Shown piece by piece: positions 34,778-41,845 of a stretch of DNA of 64,000 nucleotides; the first letter of the stretch is position 1; every line of letters begins with the position of its first letter. Position numbers and translations under genes: made by a program. Origin of the DNA: Micromonospora phaseoli (GTDB taxonomy: Bacteria > Actinomycetota > Actinomycetes > Mycobacteriales > Micromonosporaceae); the NCBI RefSeq assembly GCF_900109115.1, contig NZ_FNYV01000002.1:1-64000 (forward strand). The letters run 5' to 3'. The notes below the pieces were generated by a model, which ran no database searches, was not told the origin of the DNA, and was given only the letters and a program-made list of their open reading frames with translations.

Positions 34778-35586
34778 GCACGCGCGCTCCGATGCAGGGC
34801 CCGCCGTTCGGCGGGATCGAGGATGGACAGTCCCAACAGCAGGTACGCCCCGCCCAGCACGACACAGACGGCGAACGCGGGCCAGGGATCGACGTCGGTG
34901 CCGGGCAGGGTGGCCGCCCGTAGCACCCGCAGCGCCCAGGTGACCGGCAACGCCTCGCCGAGCCAGCGCGCCGCGTCCGGCAGGTAGCTGGTGGGGAAGG
35001 TGAACCCGCACAGCAGCGCCATCGCGGTGAACAGGGTGTTCTGGGTGATGTGGGCTTCACCGGCGGCCAGCATGAGCGCGCTCAGCGGCACCGACATGCC
35101 CACCACCGCCACGGTCGCCGCCACCGTCGCGGCGAGCAGGGTCAGCGGGTCGGCCACGGTCAGCCGCACCCCCAGCGCGGTGGCCACGGCGACCAACACG
35201 GTGATCTCCACCGCGGTGGTGCTCAACGCCTGCGCGGTCACCCCCAACAGGTACGGCAGGCGCCGCGCCGGGGTGAGCAGCTGGCTCTCCAGGGTGCCCT
35301 CGCGGTACTCGGTGATCTGCGCCTTGGCCACCCACAGCACCATCCGGGTGGTGAAGGTCAGCGCGGCGGCGCCGACGGTGACGTAGCCGAGGTAGTCGGC
35401 GCTGCCGGTGGCGGCGGTGAAGCTCGCCCCGACCCGACCGCCCCCGATGGCCCGGTACGCCAGCATCGACACCCCGATGGTCAGCACGCCGGTGGCCAGG
35501 GTGCCGACGAAGTACGTCCACGGGTAGGCGCGCAACGTGATCCGCCAGTTGCGCACGAAGGTGGCCGCCATGACCGACACCGCCAC
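34774..35586 (-). CDS. ABC-2 type transporter permease (first membrane subunit)
   Basis: A 270-residue protein with about six helices and the ABC-2 core (ITEYREGTLESQLLTPARRLPYLLGV). The GTG at 35586 is supported by GGGAGG seven bases upstream; an ATG at 35571 is the alternative. It is the first gene of the three-gene exporter operon, whose promoter lies in the 85-base divergent region with the HxlR-type regulator. ACTGTA at 35616-35621 (TACAGT on the reverse strand) is a candidate -10. Confidence 0.88.
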   Translation of the reverse strand: MAVSVMAATFVRNWRITLRAYPWTYFVGTLATGVLTIGVSMLAYRAIGGGRVGASFTAATGSADYLGYVTVGAAALTFTTRMVLWVAKAQITEYREGTLESQLLTPARRLPYLLGVTAQALSTTAVEITVLVAVATALGVRLTVADPLTLLAATVAATVAVVGMSVPLSALMLAAGEAHITQNTLFTAMALLCGFTFPTSYLPDAARWLGEALPVTWALRVLRAATLPGTDVDPWPAFAVCVVLGGAYLLLGLSILDPAERRALHRSARA

Positions 35587-35597
35587 ACCTCCCGGTG

Positions 35598-35614
35598 AGT
35601 TCCCAAAGGGAACT
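35598..35614. promoter_or_regulatory. Perfect palindromic operator between the ABC operon and the HxlR-type gene
   Basis: AGTTCCC-AAA-GGGAACT is a perfect 7-3-7 inverted repeat in the divergent promoter region, 11 bases before the ABC operon start codon. It is the obvious binding site for the regulator encoded on the other side. The overlap with the exporter leader suggests repression. Confidence 0.65.
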
Positions 35615-35671
35615 TACTGTAGGAGTGTGGCCCCGTACACCCCCCGCCCACCACTACGGCAGGATCCGACC

Positions 35672-36547
35672 ATGACCAACCGCCGCCGCGCCGACGACAC
35701 CTGCGGCATCGCCCAGGCCGCCGCCGTGCTCGGCGACTGGTGGAACCTGCTCCTGCTGCGCGAGATCGCCCGCGGCCACCACCGCTTCGACGCCCTCGTC
35801 ACCGAACTCGGCGTCTCCCGCAAAGTGCTCACCCAACGCCTGCACGACCTGGTCGACCACGACGTCCTCGCCCGCCGCCCCTACCAGCAGCACCCACCCC
35901 GCCACGAATACGTGCTCACCGACCGCGGCCACGCACTGCTGCCCACCCTCGTCGCCATGCAGGACTGGGCCGACCGATGGGTGCTCGGCGACGGCAACCT
36001 CACCGCCACCACCAACCCCGACGGCGCCGAGGCCACCCGCGTACAGACCCTCGTCGGCACCCGCATACCGGCCGACATCACCCTCACCGCCACCGACAGC
36101 ACCCCCACCGACCCGGTCGCGGCCACCCCCACCACCGTGCTGTTCACCTATCCCGGCACCGGCGCACCAACCCCGCTGCCACCACAGTGGAAGGACATCC
36201 CCGGCGCCGCCGGATGCACCCTGGAAAACCGCCTCTTCCGCCAGCAGTGGGACGACTTCACCGCCGCCGGCGCCACCGTCCACGGCGTCAGCACCCAACG
36301 CCCCGACGAACAGGCCACCTTCGCCGCCGCCGAGACAATCCCGTTCGACCTGCTCTCGGACACCGACCTGCGGCTGACCGCCGCACTGCGCCTACCCACC
36401 TTCCGCGCCGGCCAGCAGACCCGCCTCAAACGGCTCATCCTCGTCGTCGACCACACCCGGACGATCACCGCCGCGATCTACCCGGTCACCGACATCCCCG
36501 CCGCCGTCACCGACGCCCTACACCTGGTCCGCCAGACCAACCACTGA
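35672..36547 (+). CDS. HxlR-type winged-helix regulator fused to a peroxiredoxin-like domain
   Basis: A 291-residue fusion. Residues 1-105 are an HxlR DNA-binding domain (DDTCGIAQAAAVLGDWWNLLLLREIARGHHRFDALV... GVSRKVLTQRL). Residues 125-291 resemble a BCP/PrxQ peroxiredoxin (VLFTYPG..., AGCTLENRLFRQQWDDF, TIPFDLLSDTDLRLTAAL). The protein has only two cysteines: C11 in the DNA-binding half, where several HxlR/YodB-type sensors keep a reactive Cys, and C182 at the peroxidatic position. A redox or electrophile sensor is the natural reading. It is divergent from the ABC exporter, and its 3' end overlaps folD by 30 bases on the other strand. Confidence 0.82.
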   Translation: MTNRRRADDTCGIAQAAAVLGDWWNLLLLREIARGHHRFDALVTELGVSRKVLTQRLHDLVDHDVLARRPYQQHPPRHEYVLTDRGHALLPTLVAMQDWADRWVLGDGNLTATTNPDGAEATRVQTLVGTRIPADITLTATDSTPTDPVAATPTTVLFTYPGTGAPTPLPPQWKDIPGAAGCTLENRLFRQQWDDFTAAGATVHGVSTQRPDEQATFAAAETIPFDLLSDTDLRLTAALRLPTFRAGQQTRLKRLILVVDHTRTITAAIYPVTDIPAAVTDALHLVRQTNH

Positions 36548-37405
36548 CCGCGCCGCCCGCAACGCGTTACGGAACAACATCGCCACCGTCACCGGACCCA
36601 CCCCACCGACCCGCGGCGTGATCGCCCCCGCCACCCGCTCACACGACGGATCCACATCCGGCAACAACCGCCGCCCCGCGTACCGCACACCACCACCGAC
36701 CACCACCGCACCCCGGCGCACATGCTCCGGCCGCACGATCCCCGGCACCCCGGCCGCCGCCACCAGGATCTCCGCCCGACGGGTGTACCGGGCCCAGTCC
36801 GCCACCCCGGTGTGCACCACCGTCACCGCCGCGTTCGCCGTCGGCCGCTTCTGCGCCAGCAGCATCGCCAACGGACGACCCAACGTCGCCCCACGCCCCA
36901 GCACCACCACCTCACGGCCCGCCACCGGCACACCGTGGTACGCCAACAACGCCTCGATCGCCGCCGGCGTACACGGCAACGCACCCGGCAACCCCAGCGC
37001 CAGCCGCCCCATGTTCACCGGATGCATCCCGTCGACGTCCGAATCCGGATCCAGGGTCTGCAACGCCCGGTCGTAGTCCAGGCCCCCGGGAATCGGATAC
37101 TGCAGCAGCACACCGTGCACACCCGGATCCGCGTTGAAGTCAGCCAGCACCGCATGCAGATCGGCCTGCGACGCCGAGGCCGGCAACCGCACGTGCGGCG
37201 AGGCGAAACCCAACTCCGCCGCCTGCCGCTGCTTGATCCGGATGTAACCGGCACTGGCCTCGTCGTCACCCACCAGCACCGTCGCCAGCGCCGGAGTCAC
37301 CCCCGCCGCCCGCAACCCCGCCACACCCTCGGCCACCTCGGCCAGAATCGCCTCCGCCACCGGCCCACCGGGCAGCAGCCGCGCCGTGCTCATCACCATC
37401 GACAT
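36518..37405 (-). CDS. folD: FolD-like methylenetetrahydrofolate dehydrogenase/cyclohydrolase
   Basis: A 295-residue member of the family that interconverts methylene- and formyl-tetrahydrofolate. The Tyr/Lys pair GYIRIKQRQAAELG, DVDGMHPVNMGRL and PCTPAAIEALL are present. It departs from typical FolD at LLQYPIPGGLD (usually Q-L-P-L-P), at DPDSDVDG (Lys is usual before DVDG) and at VVLGRGATLGRPLAMLL (Ser usually follows GR). A divergent or secondary copy is therefore likely. The start could be 37405, 37399 or 37393. The end overlaps the HxlR fusion gene tail-to-tail. Confidence 0.82.
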   Translation of the reverse strand: MSMVMSTARLLPGGPVAEAILAEVAEGVAGLRAAGVTPALATVLVGDDEASAGYIRIKQRQAAELGFASPHVRLPASASQADLHAVLADFNADPGVHGVLLQYPIPGGLDYDRALQTLDPDSDVDGMHPVNMGRLALGLPGALPCTPAAIEALLAYHGVPVAGREVVVLGRGATLGRPLAMLLAQKRPTANAAVTVVHTGVADWARYTRRAEILVAAAGVPGIVRPEHVRRGAVVVGGGVRYAGRRLLPDVDPSCERVAGAITPRVGGVGPVTVAMLFRNALRAARSVVGLADQV

Positions 37406-37617
37406 GGTCCACCCCGCCCGTGCAGGCCCAGGCGGACGACCTCCACGACGAAAGCTCCCCGATGGTCCAACCCATCCCCGACGCCGCCAGTCGCATCACC
37501 GCCAGTCTGCGGGTCAGCAGGACCGGCGGGCAAGCATCGATCAGGAATCGAGAAGATCGAGGTCGCTGCGCACGTTAGCGTCAGCAGCAGCCCGATCACG
37601 ACCAGGAGAGTGCAGCG

Positions 37618-38073
37618 ATGAGCGCGACGAAGCGTGCGAAGAGCACCGACGGCTTCTCCGAGCAGGAACGTGCCGCCATGCAGCAACGTGCCGCCGAGTT
37701 GAAGAAGGAGACGAACCGCGGGCGTGGCAACAAGGCCGCCGCCGACGAACTCGACGTGCTGTCCAAGATCGCGGCGATGGAGACACCGGACCGCGCGATC
37801 GCCGAACGCATCCACGCCATCGTCACCACCAACGCCCCAGAGCTGTCGCCGAAGCTGTGGTACGGACAACCGGCCTACGCCAGGAAGGCGAAGGTGGTGT
37901 GCTTCTTCCGTAGCGGGCACGCCGACAAGGAGCGCTACTCGACCTTCGGCTTCACCACCGAAGCCCACCTCGACGAGGGCAGCGGCCTCTGGCCCACCTC
38001 ATACGCCGTCACCGAGCTGACCGACGAGGCCGAACAGACGATCACCGCCCTGGTCCGGAAGGCAATCAGCTGA
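37618..38073 (+). CDS. DUF1801 family protein
   Basis: A 151-residue soluble protein. A lysine-rich N terminus (KRAKSTDGFSEQERAAMQQRAAELKKETNRGRG) is followed by the DUF1801 domain: AIAERIHAIVTTNAPELSPKLWYGQPAYARKAKVVCFF and a C-terminal helix. The family includes YdhG-type proteins once suggested to be iron chaperones, but its function is essentially unknown. The ATG follows AGGAGA. The stop lies in a short hairpin shared with the convergent monooxygenase. Confidence 0.8.
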   Translation: MSATKRAKSTDGFSEQERAAMQQRAAELKKETNRGRGNKAAADELDVLSKIAAMETPDRAIAERIHAIVTTNAPELSPKLWYGQPAYARKAKVVCFFRSGHADKERYSTFGFTTEAHLDEGSGLWPTSYAVTELTDEAEQTITALVRKAIS

Positions 38074-38088
38074 CCGGCCACCGTCAGC
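38069..38088. terminator. Short shared hairpin with both convergent stop codons
   Basis: GCTGAC (38069-38074) pairs with GTCAGC (38083-38088) around eight bases. The forward TGA (38071-38073) and the reverse TGA (38084-38086) lie in opposite arms. The stem is short, so termination strength is doubtful. Confidence 0.4.
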
Positions 38089-39145
38089 CCGGCGGGCCGA
38101 ACGCCAACGCCAACCGCAGCGCCGTGTCCCGCACCCCGACGAACCGCCGCACCTGCGCCAACCGACCCGCCCGCGTCGCCATCGCCGCCATCCGCTGCGT
38201 CGGCCCCCGCCGCAACCCGTCGTACCGCGCCAACGCCGAAGGCACATCCGGCGCCGCCGCCAACGCCTGCGACAACGCCACCGCGTCGATCAACGCCTGA
38301 CAGGCACCCTGCCCCAGGTCAGGCGTCATCGCATGCGCGGCGTCACCCACCAACACCCAGCGCCCCCGCACGTACGACGGCAACGCCGGCAGGAAATGCA
38401 CATCGTGGTGCAGCAACCCCGCCGGATCGATACGCCCCAGCACCGCCGGCACCGGATCGTGCCAATCACCGAACCACCGCCGCAACGCCGCCAGATCACC
38501 CTCCGAGGGCCGGTACCCCTGCGGCGCGGCCACCGCCGCGTACCAGTTCGTCACCCCCGGCGCCTGCGGCGTCATCCCGAACTTGCGACCCCGCCCCCAC
38601 GTCTCACCGCCCGCCGGCACCTCCAACGACACCGTGCCCCGCCACGCCGTCATCCCCGAATAGCGCAACGGATAGCGATCACCGAACATCGCCGCCCGCG
38701 TCGCGCTGCGGATCCCATCCGCACCCACCACCACGTCGTACCCGTCGGCCAGCACCGCCGGATCCTCCACCGGCGAACCGAAACGCACCGTACCCGCCGG
38801 CAACGCCTCCGCCAGCAGCCCCAACAGCGCCGGCCGAGACAACAGCAGCACCCCCTCGCCGTGCCGCCGCCGGATCCGCCCCACGTCCAACGCGGCGATC
38901 AGCGAACCATCCGGCCGAAGCATCGCCCCATCTGGCTGCGCCCGCCCCCGCTCGCGCGCCACCGGACCCACCCCCAGGTCATCCAGCGCCCGCAACGCCG
39001 ACGGCCAGATCCCCAGCCCCGTGCCGACATCGGGCAACCCATCGGCCCGCTCGAACACCGTCACCGTCCACCCGGCCCGCAGCAACCCGCCGGCCACCGC
39101 CAACCCGCCGACGCCGCCTCCGATGACAGCCGCTGAACCTCGCAT
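38084..39145 (-). CDS. FAD-dependent monooxygenase
   Basis: A 353-residue class A flavoprotein hydroxylase. FAD binding is shown by AAVIGGGVGGLAVAGGLLRAGWTVTVFERA at the N terminus, VVVGADGIRSATR near residue 150, and GDAAHAMTPDLGQGACQALIDAVALS near 275. The substrate is probably a small aromatic or lipophilic compound. The ATG at 39145 is used. It is divergent from a TetR gene, with two ACTAC...GTAGT operators between them, so it is very likely the target of that repressor. Confidence 0.9.
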   Translation of the reverse strand: MRGSAAVIGGGVGGLAVAGGLLRAGWTVTVFERADGLPDVGTGLGIWPSALRALDDLGVGPVARERGRAQPDGAMLRPDGSLIAALDVGRIRRRHGEGVLLLSRPALLGLLAEALPAGTVRFGSPVEDPAVLADGYDVVVGADGIRSATRAAMFGDRYPLRYSGMTAWRGTVSLEVPAGGETWGRGRKFGMTPQAPGVTNWYAAVAAPQGYRPSEGDLAALRRWFGDWHDPVPAVLGRIDPAGLLHHDVHFLPALPSYVRGRWVLVGDAAHAMTPDLGQGACQALIDAVALSQALAAAPDVPSALARYDGLRRGPTQRMAAMATRAGRLAQVRRFVGVRDTALRLALAFGPPG

Positions 39146-39156
39146 CAACCGACCGT

Positions 39157-39191
39157 ACTACAGATGTAGTTGTAGGCACTACTGCTGTAGT
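39157..39191. promoter_or_regulatory. Two operator palindromes 21 bases apart between the monooxygenase and tetR
   Basis: ACTACAGATGTAGT (39157-39170) is a perfect 6-2-6 palindrome. ACTACTGCTGTAGT (39178-39191) is the same with one mismatch. Their starts are 21 bases apart, two helical turns, so bound dimers would sit on the same face. They overlap the promoter-proximal regions of both divergent genes. Confidence 0.75.
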
Positions 39192-39200
39192 TTGGTCCTC

Positions 39201-39767
39201 GTGGACGCCCGCCAACAACAACTCCTCGACGCCGCCATCACCGTCCTCGGCACCCGCGGCGCCCGCCACCTCACCCACCGCGCCGTCGACGACCAGGCGG
39301 GCCTACCCACCGGCTCCACCTCCAACCGCTACCGCACCCGCGAAGCCCTCCTCGCCGGCGTCCTCACCCGCATCCTCCAACTCGAAACCGCCGGCTGGAA
39401 CCACTTCGCCGGCACCCTCGCCCCCATCGCCCCCGACAGCTTCGCCACCCAACTCGGCACCCTCGTCCATCACCTCGCCACCACCGGCCGCGCCCTCACC
39501 CTCGCCCGACTCGCCATCTTCGCCGAGGCCGCCCACCAGCCAGCCCTGCAACAACAGATCGCCCGCGGCCGACACGACCTCGCCGCCTGGGCCACCCCAC
39601 TACTGGCCGCCCTCGGCGCCGACCACCCGGCCACCGCCCTGCGCCTCCTGCTCGCCCTCGTCGACGGCCTGCTCAACAACCAACTCGCCAGCCCCGACCC
39701 GGCCTTCGACCCCACCGCCGCGGTCACCGCCCTCCTGCCGGCGATCCTCACCGCTCAACCGGCCTGA
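39201..39767 (+). CDS. TetR-family transcriptional regulator
   Basis: A 188-residue protein. The N-terminal HTH is RQQQLLDAAITVLGTRGARHLTHRAVDDQAGLPTGSTSNRYRTREALL, with the recognition helix at TGSTSNRYRT. The C-terminal helical ligand domain is alanine/leucine-rich. The GTG at 39201 is chosen because it puts the HTH at the usual distance from the N terminus. It probably represses itself and the divergent monooxygenase through the ACTAC palindromes. The 3' end overlaps the tyrosine recombinase gene by 13 bases, tail to tail. Confidence 0.9.
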   Translation: MDARQQQLLDAAITVLGTRGARHLTHRAVDDQAGLPTGSTSNRYRTREALLAGVLTRILQLETAGWNHFAGTLAPIAPDSFATQLGTLVHHLATTGRALTLARLAIFAEAAHQPALQQQIARGRHDLAAWATPLLAALGADHPATALRLLLALVDGLLNNQLASPDPAFDPTAAVTALLPAILTAQPA

Positions 39768-40756
39768 GGCCGCACCAACCCCACCAACGCCCGGTTCGTG
39801 CGATTCGCCCGCGCCGCCTCCCGCTGCTGACCCGCGGTCACCTCGATGTACGTCTGCGACGACGCCAACGACGCATGCCCCAACAACCGCATGATCTCCG
39901 CCGCACCCGCCCCGTCCTCCGCCAGCCGCGTCGCGAACGTGTGCCGCAACGCGTGCAACCGCGCCCCGCGCGGCACCCGGTCACCGATGCCGGCCCGCCG
40001 GAAGCAGGACTCCACCAGATACTGCAACCCACCCCGACGCAGCGGCTCACCCCGCCGATCCACCAGCAGCGGCGAATCCGGCCGCACCGTACGCGAACCG
40101 AACCGGCGCATCCGACTGTCCAGATAGCCCGCCAGCACCGCATCCAGGCCCGGCTCCACCGGCACCATCCGAGGCCGCCCGCCCTTACCGGACACCTCCA
40201 GCCGACGCTCGCCGGCCCGCCCGCCGAGCGAACCGACCCGCAACGCCAGCAACTCCGACAACCGCAACCCCGCACACAGCGCCACAGCCAGCACCGCCAC
40301 GTCCCGTTCCGGCCACGGGTCACGCTGCCGGCCCTCGGCCTGCGCGGCCGAGGCGAGCAGGTGCTCCGGAGTGTCCTCGCCGCGCAACGGCTTGGGTTGG
40401 GGGAGCGGGGCCCGAGGACGCCCCACCGCCGGCATCGGATTGCCCGGCACCACCTGCTCGGCCACCAGGAAGGAGAAGAAACCGTTCCAGGTCGACCAGG
40501 CCCGCCCGACCGAGGTGGCGGCCCGGTCGGCGGCGAACCGGGCGAACGCGGCCCGGATGAGCCTGGGGGAGAGCGCGTCGACACCCAGGTGATCAAGGGG
40601 GAGGGGAGGGGTGGCGAGCTCCGCCGCGAGCACGGCCACGCTGGTCAGGTCGCGCCGGTACGCGTCCTGAGTGTGGGGGGAGGGCTTACGGGTGGCCCGC
40701 GCGGTCAGAAACTCCTCGATCAGCGTGACAACCATTTTATCCGTTTTGTCATGCAT
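39755..40756 (-). CDS. Tyrosine recombinase (XerC/D-like integrase)
   Basis: A 333-residue site-specific recombinase. The SAM-like core-binding domain covers residues 10-100. The catalytic domain shows CAGLRLSELLALRVGSL (first Arg), LHALRHTFATRLAEDGAG (His-x-x-Arg) and LLGHASLASSQTYIEV (His and the nucleophile Tyr). The ATG at 40756 follows TAATAT by five bases, so it may be leaderless; an inner ATG at 40735 is the alternative. No phage or plasmid genes, tRNA or att duplication are visible, so it may be a solitary Xer-type gene or the relic of a mobile element. Confidence 0.88.
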   Translation of the reverse strand: MHDKTDKMVVTLIEEFLTARATRKPSPHTQDAYRRDLTSVAVLAAELATPPLPLDHLGVDALSPRLIRAAFARFAADRAATSVGRAWSTWNGFFSFLVAEQVVPGNPMPAVGRPRAPLPQPKPLRGEDTPEHLLASAAQAEGRQRDPWPERDVAVLAVALCAGLRLSELLALRVGSLGGRAGERRLEVSGKGGRPRMVPVEPGLDAVLAGYLDSRMRRFGSRTVRPDSPLLVDRRGEPLRRGGLQYLVESCFRRAGIGDRVPRGARLHALRHTFATRLAEDGAGAAEIMRLLGHASLASSQTYIEVTAGQQREAARANRTNRALVGLVRPQAG

Positions 40757-40771
40757 AACGCATATTATGCA
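40752..40771. promoter_or_regulatory. A-T-rich inverted repeat over the recombinase promoter
   Basis: TGCATAA (40752-40758) and TTATGCA (40765-40771) are exact complements separated by six bases. They overlap the start codon and the TAATAT box of the recombinase gene. Such A-T-rich sequence is rare in this window. It could be an autoregulatory or recombination site. Confidence 0.5.
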
Positions 40772-40786
40772 GCTTTTTCGGATTGC

Positions 40787-41017
40787 ATGGCAACAGAGGG
40801 GAGTGGCGGACACGTGCGCACGTCCACCCACCCACGACCCAATCGCGGGCCCACGCCCACCCCGCGCCGTAGCAGCGTGCAGAAGGTGTGCATCCCGGCG
40901 GCGCGTCCCGAGCTCGACGGTGTCCGCGGCGATCGGTGCTGTGCGGGCCCCGACGAGGCGTACCGCGAAGCGTGTGGTGAAGGGCTCCTGGACGGCTACC
41001 GCCGCTCGGGGCGGTAG
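40787..41017 (+). CDS. Doubtful small reading frame between the recombinase and the SDR gene
   Basis: An ATG at 40787 opens 76 codons (MATEGSGGHVRTSTHPRPN... to GLLDGYRRSGR), with several cysteines and no hydrophobic span. There is no good ribosome binding site and its last codons are the stem of the 40993-41020 hairpin. I recognise nothing. The 308-base gap 40757-41065 otherwise holds only palindromes. Confidence 0.2.
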   Translation: MATEGSGGHVRTSTHPRPNRGPTPTPRRSSVQKVCIPAARPELDGVRGDRCCAGPDEAYREACGEGLLDGYRRSGR

Positions 41018-41020
41018 CCG
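40993..41020 (-). terminator. 11-bp hairpin, likely terminator of the GH15/SDR operon
   Basis: CGGCTACCGCC (40993-41003) pairs perfectly with GGCGGTAGCCG (41010-41020) around GCTCGG. On the reverse strand it lies 46 bases after the stop of the SDR gene. No T-run follows on that strand, so it would be a GC-type terminator. Confidence 0.6.
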
Positions 41021-41025
41021 GAGCG

Positions 41026-41045
41026 TCTACTTTACATAATGTAGA
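41026..41045. repeat. A-T-rich nested palindrome beside the SDR stop
   Basis: TCTAC (41026-41030) and GTAGA (41041-41045) flank TACATAATGTA (41033-41043), itself a perfect inverted repeat around a central A. It sits between the hairpin and the SDR stop codon, about 260 bases from the similar A-T-rich site over the recombinase promoter. A recombinase or regulator site is possible. Confidence 0.4.
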
Positions 41046-41065
41046 TTATCGAATCACGTCTGCGG

Positions 41066-41845
41066 TCAGGCGCCCTGGCCCTGGTTCTGCATCAGGCCGC
41101 CATCCACAAAGTACGTCGAACCCGTCACGTAGTCGGCATCGGCGCTGGCCAGGAAGACCGCCACCTTGGCGACCTCCACCGGCTCCGCCGCTCGCTTCCA
41201 CGGGATGCTCTGCACCTGTTCCTCCAGGTACTTCGGATCATCGATCGCCCGCTGGTTGAACGGCGTGAGCACCATCCCCGGACCGACGTTGTTGACGTTC
41301 ATGTGCATCGGGGCGACCTCCAGGGCGAGGCTCTTGGCGAACTCCAGCAACGCGCCCTTGGTGGTGTCGTAGTCCGCGCCGCCGGCCCGGGCGACCTCCT
41401 GGTGGATCGAGGTCGTGTTAATGATCTTTCCGTGTCCGCCCTGGTCGCGACGGTGCCGTACGAAGCGCCGGGAGCAGAAGAACGCGCCGTAGACGTTGAT
41501 CCGCATGGCCCGGTCGAACGTCTCGGTGTCCAGGTCGGCGACCGGAATGCCGGAGGCGTCCACCCCGGCGTTGTTCATCAGGATGTCCAGCGTGCCGAAC
41601 TCCGCGAGAGCCTCGTCGAACATCGCCTCCACCTGGTGCTCGACGCTGATGTCGCCCTGCACCACGACGGCCCGCCGGCCGGCCGCTTCAACCTCGGCCT
41701 TCGTGTGCTTGGCGCCGGCGTGGTCGTGCAGGTAGTGCACCACCACGTCGGCACCCTCCCGGCCGAACTCGATCGCCGTCGCCTGCCCGATCCCGGAGTC
41801 AGAGCCGGTGATCAGGGCGGTCTTTCCGTCCAGGCGTCCAGTCAT
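41066..41845 (-). CDS. SDR-family oxidoreductase (glucose 1-dehydrogenase-like)
   Basis: A 259-residue classical short-chain dehydrogenase. The cofactor site is TALITGSDSGIGQATAIEF, with NNAGVDASGI next. The catalytic residues are Ser in IINTTSIHQEV and Y-x3-K in ADYDTTKGALL. The C terminus is TGSTYFVDGGLM. It is closest in feel to glucose/sugar dehydrogenases of stress operons, but the substrate is not fixed. The ATG follows GGAAGGAG and overlaps the GH15 stop. It is the last gene of a likely four-gene unit. Confidence 0.9.
   Translation of the reverse strand: MTGRLDGKTALITGSDSGIGQATAIEFGREGADVVVHYLHDHAGAKHTKAEVEAAGRRAVVVQGDISVEHQVEAMFDEALAEFGTLDILMNNAGVDASGIPVADLDTETFDRAMRINVYGAFFCSRRFVRHRRDQGGHGKIINTTSIHQEVARAGGADYDTTKGALLEFAKSLALEVAPMHMNVNNVGPGMVLTPFNQRAIDDPKYLEEQVQSIPWKRAAEPVEVAKVAVFLASADADYVTGSTYFVDGGLMQNQGQGA

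Noticed and set aside
39755..41065. An integrated mobile element around the tyrosine recombinase
   Set aside because: No phage, plasmid or transfer genes, no tRNA target and no direct repeats of an attachment site were found on either side.
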